Assembly (NCBI RefSeq): GCF_000378605.1
Contig: NZ_KB905158.1
Coordinates: forward strand, 225,721-289,720
Length of the DNA stretch: 64,000 nt
Direction: 5' to 3'
Source: Thioalkalivibrio sp. ALJ21
GTDB taxonomy: Bacteria > Pseudomonadota > Gammaproteobacteria > Ectothiorhodospirales > Ectothiorhodospiraceae
Shown: in pieces, positions 48,644-56,733 of the stretch
Layout of the letters: the number at the start of each line of letters is the position of its first letter
How positions within the stretch are numbered: position 1 is the stretch's first letter
Notes under the pieces: model-generated
Seen by the model: only the letters and a program-made list of their open reading frames with translations
The model's database searches: none
Told to the model about the DNA's origin: nothing
Program-made: the position numbers and the translations under genes

Positions 48644-50566
48644 ATGGAACAGGCAGTGATCCTCCCGGAAGGGGTGAAGCACCCGAAGCATTGCACGACA
48701 GAGGAGCTTGCCGAGGTCTGCGGGCTTCTGAATGCTTCCTATCGGGCAGGGAGCCCGCTGGTAGATGATCACACCTACGATCACCTCTTTGTTGCAGCCC
48801 TCAAGGAAAGAGAGCCTGATCACCCGTTCCTGCGGACGGTGGAGCCCGATGCCTTCGAGGGCGATACCGTCAAGCACGATATTCCGATGCTCTCGACCGA
48901 CAAGGCCTACACGGAGGACGAGCTTCGCCGTTTCCTTGGGCGGGTCGAGGTCGCCGCCGAGGCGCTGGGTATCCGCCCGGAAACCCTGACGTTCCGGATG
49001 ACCCCGAAGCTGGATGGCATTGCCGGAATGCAGCGCCCGGATGGCCGCCTGGTCACACGCGGCAATGGTTTTGCCGGAGCCGACATCTCCCACGCCTTCG
49101 AGCGTGGTCTGCGCACACCGGATGGCTCGATGGAGCCGGGCCCGGGCGAGCTGGTGCTGGAGGAGATGTTCTTTCAGGACGAGATTCGGGTGGCCTTCGG
49201 CATGCCGCATCCGCGCAATTTCGTCGCGGGGTTTGTCGGGGCCGATACGGTCAAGCCGCATCACCAGAAGGCGGCGGATGCTCAAGCCATCATCTTCTTC
49301 CCCTATCGCCAGCTTCCCGTGTGGCAGGCGTCGGCCGCCGTCGTGATGGCAAGCTGGCAGGAACGCATGGAGGCGCTGCGTCAGGCCGTGCCGTACCGCA
49401 CGGACGGGGTTGTGCTGGAGGTAACGGACGAGGCAGTGAAAGCCCACATGGGCTCCACATCCCACCATCATCGATGGCAAGTCGCGCTCAAGACCAAGGG
49501 CGAGGTCGCTCATGTCCGTGTGCGCGACATTCGCATCCAGACCGGGCGCACTGGGCGCATTACCCCGGTGCTTGAGTTCGATCCCGTGCTTCTGACCGGG
49601 GCGCGCATCTCGAACGTGACCGCCCACACTGCGGCTAATCTGGCCCAGCAGGGGCTCGGGGTCGGGGCCGAAATCGAGATCAGTCGCGCGGGCGACGTGA
49701 TCCCGAAGCTGGAGCGGGTGCTGGAACCGGCGTCTGAACCGATGACCGTGACCCATTGCCCGTCCTGCGGACACGAGGCTGAGGTCGAGGGCGAGTACGC
49801 GGTATGCCCGAATACCGTGGGTTGCCTGGCCCAGGCCGAAGCGCGACTGCGCCACTTCTTCCACATTATGGGCAATGCCGATTTGTTTGGACCGAAAACC
49901 GTCGGGGCGCTGGTCGAAAACGGCTATACCGACCTGCGCGGGCTCTTTGATCTGGAGGAGGGCGCGTTCCTGGCGATGGGCTTTGGCCCGGGGCAGTCGG
50001 CGAACCTCGTGCGCGAACTGGATCGCTGCCGTCGCGAAGCCGTGCCGGACTGGCGCTTCCTGGCCGCGCTGGGCCTGCGCCACCTCGGTCGCGGGGATTC
50101 GCGCAAGCTGCTGGCGGTCTACCCGCTGGAGCAGGTGACGGGTCTCACCGCCGAGGCCATTGCCGCGGTCGATGGTTTTGGGCCGATCACCTCCCGCGCG
50201 ATCGCCGAACAGCTTCAGGAGCAGCGCGAGAGTATCGAGATCATGATCCGCCTGGGCTTCAATCTGGAGCGCACGCCACTGGCGGCCGAGGCCACTGAGA
50301 ACGCTGACGCCCCGCTGGCGGGCGAGTCGGTGGTGTTCACTGGCACCCTGACCCTCGGGAGCCGGGGCGAGCTGGAGGAGCAGGCGCGCGGACTGGGCGC
50401 GACGATCCAGTCCAGTGTGAACTCCAAGACGACGATCCTGGTGTGCGGTGAAAAGGCGGGCTCGAAGCGCAAGAAGGCCGAGGCCATCAACGAAAAAGCG
50501 GGCAAAGAACAGGTGCGGATTCTGGATGAATCGGCCTGGGCCGCCTCGCTGGAAGGAGGCGATTGA
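48644..50566 (+). CDS. ligA: NAD-dependent DNA ligase
   Basis: A 640-residue LigA, slightly shorter than the usual 670. Domain Ia is present (ASYRAGSPLVDDHTYDHL), the nucleotidyl-transfer lysine is K122 in TPKLDGIAG, PMLSTDKAY precedes it, and the four-Cys zinc finger (CPSCG ... CPNTVGC), helix-hairpin-helix region and C-terminal BRCT domain (ESVVFTGTLTLGSRGELEEQARGLG) are in order. It seals nicks using NAD+. It is transcribed from promoter G with the small membrane genes downstream. An accessory copy, probably for this replicon's own replication. Confidence 0.95.
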   Translation: MEQAVILPEGVKHPKHCTTEELAEVCGLLNASYRAGSPLVDDHTYDHLFVAALKEREPDHPFLRTVEPDAFEGDTVKHDIPMLSTDKAYTEDELRRFLGRVEVAAEALGIRPETLTFRMTPKLDGIAGMQRPDGRLVTRGNGFAGADISHAFERGLRTPDGSMEPGPGELVLEEMFFQDEIRVAFGMPHPRNFVAGFVGADTVKPHHQKAADAQAIIFFPYRQLPVWQASAAVVMASWQERMEALRQAVPYRTDGVVLEVTDEAVKAHMGSTSHHHRWQVALKTKGEVAHVRVRDIRIQTGRTGRITPVLEFDPVLLTGARISNVTAHTAANLAQQGLGVGAEIEISRAGDVIPKLERVLEPASEPMTVTHCPSCGHEAEVEGEYAVCPNTVGCLAQAEARLRHFFHIMGNADLFGPKTVGALVENGYTDLRGLFDLEEGAFLAMGFGPGQSANLVRELDRCRREAVPDWRFLAALGLRHLGRGDSRKLLAVYPLEQVTGLTAEAIAAVDGFGPITSRAIAEQLQEQRESIEIMIRLGFNLERTPLAAEATENADAPLAGESVVFTGTLTLGSRGELEEQARGLGATIQSSVNSKTTILVCGEKAGSKRKKAEAINEKAGKEQVRILDESAWAASLEGGD

Positions 50567-50568
50567 AC

Positions 50569-51152
50569 ATGGCGATGCGCAACGATAAGAACGAAATCCA
50601 GTTCGACCTGCGAGCGGAGCCCGTTCGGCAGGAATCCATTGACCTGGTGGCTGCATCTCTCCAGGTCAGCGTCAACGCGCTGGAAAAGCGTTTTACCCTC
50701 GATATGTGGCTCATGGGGGCTCTTCTGGCGGGTGCCGTTATTGCGCTTCCATTTTTCGTTGTGCGGTTCTTCCACCAGGTCGCGTCCGGAGAATTCGAGA
50801 CAACCGTTTTGTCCGTGCTTTTTTGGGGGGGGCGATCGTGGTGGCATATGGGGTCTTCATCCCCCTGGCCGGTTCCCGGCGGACCAAGCTGCTGAAGCAC
50901 CTGGAGAACGCCAAACACAAACGGCGACAACTTGAACCGATGCGCCCCGAGTATGTGCAGGAGGCTCTCGAGATCGCCTCGAGCCATCCCGAGATCGAGG
51001 CCTACCGCAACGCGGTTGCTCGTCAGGGTCGAACCCTGACTGCCGGCGAGGTCGCGGCGATCCGGACGTGGGCGCGCGATCTAGAGGTCAAAAGGCAGCG
51101 CGAGGAGCGAGACGATGCAATGCGTCGGTTACACGCCCCGAATGCCACTTGA
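50569..51152 (+). pseudogene. Membrane protein gene split at a G8 tract (frameshift)
   Basis: Frame 1 from the ATG (AAGGAGG upstream) runs with two hydrophobic segments to the sequence CTTTTTTGGGGGGGGCG at 50819-50834. Continuing in the -1 frame gives VLFWGGAIVVAYGVFIPLAG and then a C-terminus (ALEIASSHPEIEAYRNAVARQGRTL) clearly homologous to that of the next gene (AELCKEDPVIGAYQRKVAEQGRSL). Frame 1 alone ends at 50895 in unrelated sequence. The site contains the homopolymeric heptamer G-GGG-GGG, so ribosomal or polymerase slippage, phase variation or a sequence error are all possible. Confidence 0.7.
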
Positions 51153-51279
51153 CCCGTGCCCGACCAGGTCCGCATCTTCGATAAGGCGGCCTGGGTGGAG
51201 CGCGCCAACCCAAACTTTACGGCCGCCAATCGCGGCACATGCTCTTGCCGAGCAGAAACCATACGAAAAGGAGCTCGAC

Positions 51280-51987
51280 ATGAGTGAAATCGACAAGGCC
51301 ACCAACCCCGACCTGACCACTCAGCCGCCGATCAATCTCGCGATCGACTTTGCGCGGGTGGAGCTAATCAATAAGCAGGTATCCCTGCACTGGAAGCACG
51401 CTTTGGCCGCCTTTATCCCGGTTGCGTTTTTTGTAGCCTTTTGGGTGGGTGGAACGTGGCTCACCGGGCAGATCAGCCGCGCCGATACGACCCTGGCACC
51501 CTGGATTCCGATGCTCATTGGTATTGCGATGGCGCTTCCAGCGGTATTCCTTTCTGGTGTTGTGCTCAGTGTGCTGCGCGACAAGACCACACCCCTCCTG
51601 GCGACCCTCGCTTCATTTGTCGGAGCCATTGTTCTGTCCGCATTCCTTCTCCAGGGCGCATCCTCCGGTCTGGTCTTGTTCTCGATCTATGGGGCGCTCA
51701 TTGGCTTGCTTCTGGGTCTTTTCTGGGGCGGCTTTCAGTGGAAACGCTTTACCGGAATCGACATGAAGCGCCTGAGTGATCGCCTGGGTGGCCTTGAACG
51801 GATCTCGGACCCGCATGCAGCGGAGGCCGCGGAACTTTGCAAGGAGGATCCCGTCATTGGCGCCTACCAGCGCAAGGTCGCGGAACAAGGTCGATCTCTC
51901 ACGGAAGCTGAGTACGCAGCAATGCGAAACTGGCCCGAAACGAAAAAGCGCATCACGAAACAGAAGGAAGAGCAGGACGCCCAATAG
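51280..51987 (+). CDS. Four-helix membrane protein
   Basis: A 235-residue protein with about four transmembrane helices (residues 40-160) and a charged C-terminal domain. That domain is homologous to the C-terminus of the frameshifted gene upstream (ED.VI.AYQRKVAEQGRSLTEAEYAA). AAAGGAG precedes the ATG. The pair looks like a duplicated membrane-protein family behind ligA. Function unknown. Confidence 0.7.
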   Translation: MSEIDKATNPDLTTQPPINLAIDFARVELINKQVSLHWKHALAAFIPVAFFVAFWVGGTWLTGQISRADTTLAPWIPMLIGIAMALPAVFLSGVVLSVLRDKTTPLLATLASFVGAIVLSAFLLQGASSGLVLFSIYGALIGLLLGLFWGGFQWKRFTGIDMKRLSDRLGGLERISDPHAAEAAELCKEDPVIGAYQRKVAEQGRSLTEAEYAAMRNWPETKKRITKQKEEQDAQ

Positions 51988-52050
51988 CCCCTGTCGCGGC
52001 CGATTGCTTCGTGACACTCATATAAATCGGTCGCCAGTCCGCCCGAATTA

Positions 52051-52079
52051 TTGATTTCGCATTACTACGATGCTAGTCT
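52051..52079 (+). promoter_or_regulatory. Shared-architecture promoter H
   Basis: TTGATT (52051-52056), T, CGCATTACT (52058-52066), TAGTCT (52074-52079); spacer 17. Confidence 0.6.
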
Positions 52080-52108
52080 GTTGTGGTCACTTTTCAGGAG
52101 CCCATTTC

Positions 52109-52474
52109 ATGTCAGATTCGGTACGAATGAGTGGCGCGGAGTTCCGAGCGTTCTACTCAGACCCGGACTACTGGCCGGATGGGGTTTGGCATGATGACGA
52201 GGTCATCCTTCTCGACGGGGGAGAGCCCCTGAATCTGGATGATCTGGAGGCCCTGGGGGCGAACACCGCTGTGGAGATCCAGTACGGCGACGTCCGCCGC
52301 GACACAGAGGGGGAAGTCATTGCCCCCGTGATCGCCTCTCTGCCCGAGTACGCTCGGATGTGGCGGAAGCGGGCCCAGGGTGAAACCCGTGTCATCCTTC
52401 AGGTGGCGGTTTCCGAAAAGAACCGTGAGGCGGTCGAGGAGGCCGTGGCGAAGGCGGGTGGTTCGGTTCTGTAA
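52109..52474 (+). CDS. Protein with SGxEFxAF N-terminal domain
   Basis: A 121-residue protein. MSGAEFRAFYSDPDYWP is shared with the start of the 165-residue protein at 15034-15531, so the two have a common N-terminal domain with different C-termini. AGGAG precedes the ATG and promoter H lies upstream. Function unknown. Confidence 0.65.
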   Translation: MSDSVRMSGAEFRAFYSDPDYWPDGVWHDDEVILLDGGEPLNLDDLEALGANTAVEIQYGDVRRDTEGEVIAPVIASLPEYARMWRKRAQGETRVILQVAVSEKNREAVEEAVAKAGGSVL

Positions 52475-52547
52475 TCCTGTCCTCTCTATAAGCGGCCCAA
52501 GACCTCGGGCTGCGGACGCCCGGCCGAAGCCGGAAAGGAGCAACCTT

Positions 52548-52937
52548 ATGAACAGCCGCGATCTTCATCGCATCGCCACCGACCCTCAGGCGTACCTGCG
52601 TTTTCGCACCACGGGGGAGACCCCTCGGCGGCACCGGGCGCAGTCCCCGCTGATTGACCTGCTGCGCCAAATCCCGCCGTATGTCCGTGCACGGATGCGG
52701 GGGGTGCAACTGGATCCTTCTCTGGGATATCGCTCTGCTGCACGGTTCCATACCGCAGAACAGCTTCTTCGCTGGCTCGCGCCGGAGGAGGAGATGTACG
52801 AGGGCGATTTCTGGCCCGGCGAAAGCCATCGCGACCGGCGTTTTCGGGGTCCACTCACGCTGGAGGATCTGCGTCCGTTCGTGTCGGACTGGCCGGAATG
52901 GCTGGATTCGACCGAGGCCACGCGGATCGTTCGCTAG
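52548..52937 (+). CDS. Unknown 129-residue protein
   Basis: AAAGGAG lies upstream of the ATG. Basic N-terminal half, acidic Trp-rich C-terminus (RPFVSDWPEWLDSTEA). In the same operon as the preceding gene. No family recognised. Confidence 0.55.
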   Translation: MNSRDLHRIATDPQAYLRFRTTGETPRRHRAQSPLIDLLRQIPPYVRARMRGVQLDPSLGYRSAARFHTAEQLLRWLAPEEEMYEGDFWPGESHRDRRFRGPLTLEDLRPFVSDWPEWLDSTEATRIVR

Positions 52938-53012
52938 CCAGACTCGGGCAACGAAAGGAGGGCGGCGCGGGCAGACATGGATCAGAGCCTCGCGTGTAAC
53001 ACCGAAATCTAG

Positions 53013-53230
53013 CGATCTTTCAGTACCGCGGGCTCACAGGTATTCGCCCCAGAGACAGAGGAGGGGAGTACCTATGTCGCGATCACCTTGGACGAACTCG
53101 ATTCAGCCCTAGCGAGCGGGGTCATCGAGGACGCTTTTACCCTCTCCGCACTCGCGCTTGCCCGATCCCAGGGCATCCTCAATGCCGGCGTCCCGATTGA
53201 CGAGGGTCGCCAGCCCGTAGAGCGGACGCC
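53013..53230 (+). pseudogene. Possible remnant of a Nudix-like gene (C-terminal part)
   Basis: An open frame without a usable start reads PETEEGSTYVAITLDELDSALASGVIEDAFTLSALALARSQG, in which LDELDSALASGVIEDAFTLSALAL resembles the last block of ADP-ribose pyrophosphatase-type Nudix proteins. A stop lies upstream at 53010-53012 and no Nudix box is present. It may be a 5'-truncated relic. It occupies most of the gap 52938-53243, which is otherwise empty. Confidence 0.3.
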
Positions 53231-53243
53231 ACGCCGCGGTTCC

Positions 53244-53975
53244 TCAGATCTTGGCGCGCACCCTGGTTACGATCGCCTGACCCGCGATCCCTTCCGGAAC
53301 CGCCTGACTCAATTGCCGCGCGCGCAGGCGCGCGCACCAGGCATCAAGGTTGATGTCACCCGGGGGCACCGTGGCCGCAGCCGCAGCCGCAGCCGCAGCG
53401 GCGACATCCAACGAATAGGGGTGGTTGCGCACCGGCTCGATCATCGGGCACTCCCGCCGCCGCCCAGCGACGCTCATCTCGATCCGGGTCGAGAGGTTCT
53501 GCCCATTGAATAACTCACCGCCTTTCCCTTGGGCCTCCAGCTCACGAAGCTTCGAGGTTGGAACCCCCAGTGTGGCCTTGACGGTGTAGGGTTCCCCGGG
53601 CTCGTTCGGGTATCGGGGCCGATATCCGTTGGTGGTCAACCTCGCCCGATCGACCCCGGTGGGGTTTGCATACGTCAGCTGGTGACCAACCTCCAGACGT
53701 TGAAGCGCTTGTTGCAGGATCCGCATAGCAGCAATCGGCTTCGCGAATCCGGAAACGCTCTCCGGGATCTCGAGCATCACAACGCCATTGCGCTCAATCC
53801 CTCCATGCTCCTTGAGCCAGGCCCCGTTTGTCAGGATCTCGTCCACTGATCGCGCGCCCGTTTCCACGACCCCATCCAGCACAGGGCGCACAAGGAGCTC
53901 AAACGGCTCTTTGGCCACCTCGAGCCGCGCACGGAAAGGCGGCTGCACGATCAAGGACTCCTCGTTCTGCGGCAT
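53244..53975 (-). CDS. Unknown 243-residue protein with an alanine run
   Basis: A soluble protein with a run of about ten alanines near residue 200, encoded by a CCGCAG-type hexamer repeat at about 53375-53400 that could expand or contract. A basic C-terminus follows. It starts 18 bases after the 394-residue gene and is probably in its operon. No family recognised. Confidence 0.6.
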   Translation of the reverse strand: MPQNEESLIVQPPFRARLEVAKEPFELLVRPVLDGVVETGARSVDEILTNGAWLKEHGGIERNGVVMLEIPESVSGFAKPIAAMRILQQALQRLEVGHQLTYANPTGVDRARLTTNGYRPRYPNEPGEPYTVKATLGVPTSKLRELEAQGKGGELFNGQNLSTRIEMSVAGRRRECPMIEPVRNHPYSLDVAAAAAAAAAATVPPGDINLDAWCARLRARQLSQAVPEGIAGQAIVTRVRAKI

Positions 53976-53993
53976 CTTGTAACTCCTCCTGGA

Positions 53994-55178
53994 TCAGAAT
54001 AGCCGGTAACACTGGCCCGGGCGCACTTCGGCATTCGCAGCCTCCAGGGCCCCCTCGTGCAGCATCTCTTTCTGGATGCGCTTGATGCCCGCGTCGCCTC
54101 TCCTGAGTGCGCACTCGATATTCATCATCGTGTGCCCACTACCAAGACGATGGCACTGCTCGACGACCTGGAGCGGGAGATACCGGTCCCGGACAACATG
54201 CCCCTCCAGGGCCTCCCGGAAGACCTCCATCTCCCGAATGGACTCGTTACTCCGAAGGTCGATGTAGAAGTCGCCGGGGATAGGCCTCTGGGCATCGAGC
54301 GCCTCCCCGATCGTCTTGCGGAAGTTGCGCACATGGCTCTGAAAGCGCGCCGCCTCCGGCGCCCGATCGCGGCCGAATGCCTCCGTATATCTCGCCACCA
54401 GATCGTACGAGGAAGAGGCGAACTCAACCGCACCGCCGGCCTTTTCCACCACCATGAATTTCTCAGTCACCCCGAACACCTGAACGTCGCCTGCCAGGCT
54501 GGCATCCAGATCCGCCTCCGGGACCGCGGAAAGTGCCTCCTTGAACAGGACACCCCCAGGGTTATAGCGATGCATGGTTACTTGATCACCGAGCGACCCT
54601 GCCTGAAACGCCTCCCAGGTCCGGTCATCTTTGTTTTGCTCCTCAAAACTGGGGCGCCGCACCGCATATGGGAAAACTCGGAAGGAATACTGGGCTCTTT
54701 CATTTACGGCCGCGACCACACCGGCATATTGCCCCAGCGGCAGACTGATCTCTTCGCCAAGGATGAGCGACTCCGCCAACTCCCCAAGGCCGCTTGAGCG
54801 CAATTCATCCAGGATCTGATGGTTCTCGTTGATTGGACCGTCGCCCCAGCGATCCTCACGCAGAGCCCTGGACTCCAGGGATGCCTCGTATTCAGGAAGG
54901 ATGCGACCTGGGTCATTCAGCGCCTTCAGCCCACGCCGAACATACGTTTCCGGGTTCACCATTCCGGATGGCCCCTGTAGCATGCCTCCAGCGCAAGAGC
55001 TCGCAATATCGAACAGTCGCTGACAGACTTGCCGGGCCGTTCCGAAGGCGATCACGCTTTCACTCGCCTCGCTCTTCGGCGATTTCTTGTCTCTGGATGT
55101 TTCGCAAAGGGCGAAGTAGGGGGTGCCATTGACCTCCAGGTAGCCCGCCCTGATGTCGTGGTAGACCGTAGCACCCAT
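53994..55178 (-). CDS. Unknown 394-residue protein
   Basis: A soluble protein with no recognised motif; segments such as YFALCETSRDKKSPKSEASES and RFQSHVRNFRKTIGEALDAQ suggest a mixed alpha/beta fold. Its promoter region contains the 15-base element shared with the 343-residue gene near 9.9 kb, so both may belong to one regulatory group. Confidence 0.65.
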   Translation of the reverse strand: MGATVYHDIRAGYLEVNGTPYFALCETSRDKKSPKSEASESVIAFGTARQVCQRLFDIASSCAGGMLQGPSGMVNPETYVRRGLKALNDPGRILPEYEASLESRALREDRWGDGPINENHQILDELRSSGLGELAESLILGEEISLPLGQYAGVVAAVNERAQYSFRVFPYAVRRPSFEEQNKDDRTWEAFQAGSLGDQVTMHRYNPGGVLFKEALSAVPEADLDASLAGDVQVFGVTEKFMVVEKAGGAVEFASSSYDLVARYTEAFGRDRAPEAARFQSHVRNFRKTIGEALDAQRPIPGDFYIDLRSNESIREMEVFREALEGHVVRDRYLPLQVVEQCHRLGSGHTMMNIECALRRGDAGIKRIQKEMLHEGALEAANAEVRPGQCYRLF

Positions 55179-55206
55179 GAAACTTGCGCCCCGCTGAAAT
55201 TTGACC

Positions 55207-55221
55207 GAACAGTATCACATA
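55207..55221 (-). promoter_or_regulatory. Shared promoter element, copy 2
   Basis: GAACAGTATCACATA on the plus strand, identical to 9898-9912. On the minus strand TTGATC, a 16-base spacer and TACTGT make a plausible promoter for the gene ending at 53994. Confidence 0.45.
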
Positions 55222-55431
55222 CGGAATAATGATCAAACCTTAGATCGGGGCCGCTGCACGAGTCTCAAGCTGAAGACCTCACCCCCCCTGGCCTCGGCGC
55301 TCTCGTTCCAACATGGCAGAGCACGCTGACGGGGCCTGACCGCCAACCCCAGGGCCACATCGCGCCCGGATCGGGAAATGTTCACCGGGGCCTTCCTGGC
55401 TCCTGCAATTCATGCAAAAGCGAGCTCATCC

Positions 55432-56253
55432 ATGTCCGACGAGACCTCCTACCTTGTTTCGCTCTTCTTCTACTACGTTGTCTACTTCTTCGTTTTCGGC
55501 TTCATGAGCCGCTTCGAATGGTTTCTCAACCTCATGAGAAGCTCAGCCAACAAGGGGTCATCGTGGCCCATCCTCCTGGGTGCCACTGTCGTCTTTGTGC
55601 CGCTTGCCGTCCCGGTCGCTGGAAGCCTCGGGGCTCTTCCGATCGGGGAGCTCGACTATGACTCTCCCCCCCTGATGCTTGCGGGCCTGGGGATGGTCTT
55701 TGTGTTCCCGCTTCTCTGGATCGCATCCGTCATCTATTCCGCGATCCGGGCGAACGTGCGCGGAGAATCCGGCCCCATCCAGCTGACCTCACCCGCGGTC
55801 TGCCGAGGGAAGCGGGATCTCGAGTCCGTCATGCTGTGCGTCTCGAAAAAGCTCGAGAAACTCCTGTCCGAGTGGTACGGCGCCGAAGGGAAGGGGCTGC
55901 ACGAGAAAATGACCTCGGTTGAGGGCGAGCTCGACCCGCAGGATGTGAAGGCCATCCGCTATATCGCCTCCGTCCGGAACCAGGTCACTCATGACGAGGA
56001 TTTCGATGCGAGGGGTGTCGACCGGAATGACATCCTGGAAACGGCCGCTAGCGTCACACACCGGCTCGCGAAGCAAAAAGGGGTCAATGTCGGGGTCGGG
56101 ATTCTGGATCGGCTGGATCAAACCCCGGGTTTGCGCGTATTCGCCTCACCGCTCGCGTTTGCTGGCGGTCTTCTTGCCGGGTTTGGGTGGGTTAGCGCCT
56201 TGTTCTCCGTTTTTGCGGTATCCGCGACGATCTTGATGTTCGTGCTGGTATGA
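55432..56253 (+). CDS. Membrane-anchored HEPN-like protein
   Basis: A 273-residue protein with three N-terminal transmembrane helices, a cytoplasmic domain of about 110 residues and one or two C-terminal helices. The cytoplasmic domain has a HEPN pattern ending in VRNQVTHDED (R182-N183-xxx-H187), the RxxxxH RNase motif, preceded by a helical SKKLEKLLSEWYGAEG segment. Membrane-bound HEPN proteins occur in anti-phage systems; RNase activity is inferred. The ATG (MSDET) was preferred over a start 18 codons earlier. Confidence 0.6.
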   Translation: MSDETSYLVSLFFYYVVYFFVFGFMSRFEWFLNLMRSSANKGSSWPILLGATVVFVPLAVPVAGSLGALPIGELDYDSPPLMLAGLGMVFVFPLLWIASVIYSAIRANVRGESGPIQLTSPAVCRGKRDLESVMLCVSKKLEKLLSEWYGAEGKGLHEKMTSVEGELDPQDVKAIRYIASVRNQVTHDEDFDARGVDRNDILETAASVTHRLAKQKGVNVGVGILDRLDQTPGLRVFASPLAFAGGLLAGFGWVSALFSVFAVSATILMFVLV

Positions 56254-56336
56254 CACCGACATGGTGAGGGGCGCATAACCGCGCCTCTCACCGGGGCAGG
56301 CTGATACATCGCTACCCGCCCCAGGTGGTCCTGCAG

Positions 56337-56492
56337 TCATCCTCGGCGGGCGCCTTTCAGGGGTTGCTTGCTCTTCTGCTTGTTCTTCTGTTGGTTCTTT
56401 TTCCCCGCCTTTGGTCGAGTGACCTGGTCCTCCTGGGACAGATCAATGTGAGCAATCTTCCGGTTCTGCTTGGCCATCTTCCGGACCCTCAT
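56337..56492 (-). CDS. Small basic 51-residue protein
   Basis: An ORF with strongly coding-like composition: MRVRKMAKQNRKIAHIDLSQ, then a Lys/Gln-rich tail (KKNQQKNKQKSKQ) ending ARRG. It is likely to bind nucleic acid. A hairpin at 56262-56292 (GGTGAGGGGCGC/GCGCCTCTCACC) lies between its end and the convergent HEPN-like gene. Confidence 0.45.
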   Translation of the reverse strand: MRVRKMAKQNRKIAHIDLSQEDQVTRPKAGKKNQQKNKQKSKQPLKGARRG

Positions 56493-56733
56493 GCCGTAGT
56501 GAATCTGCCTGGATCACGCGGCGCCATGTAACCCCCGCGCGATGACGAGTGTAGCCCGAGGTTCACGTACTCGTTGTCCTGCCCCGGGGTTTCGGCATTT
56601 TCGCCACGCAATACCGGAGCCGATAGTTTCATAAGACATATCGTGTATGATTTGTGCTGTCCGCTCCTGCATCTTAATAACCGAAAGATCCAGGCCAGAT
56701 CCGACCTATAGGATTACGTAAAAGGTATCGTAT

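Noticed and set aside
48605..50656. 683-codon minus-strand ORF opposite ligA
   Set aside because: Longer than ligA itself but lacks any recognisable motif and is Arg/His/Gln-rich, as expected for an antisense frame of a GC-rich gene; ligA has all its catalytic motifs.
56325..56531. 68-codon plus-strand hydrophobic ORF
   Set aside because: Its Leu/Val run is the complement of the Lys/Gln-rich codons of the 51-residue minus-strand protein, which has better coding character.
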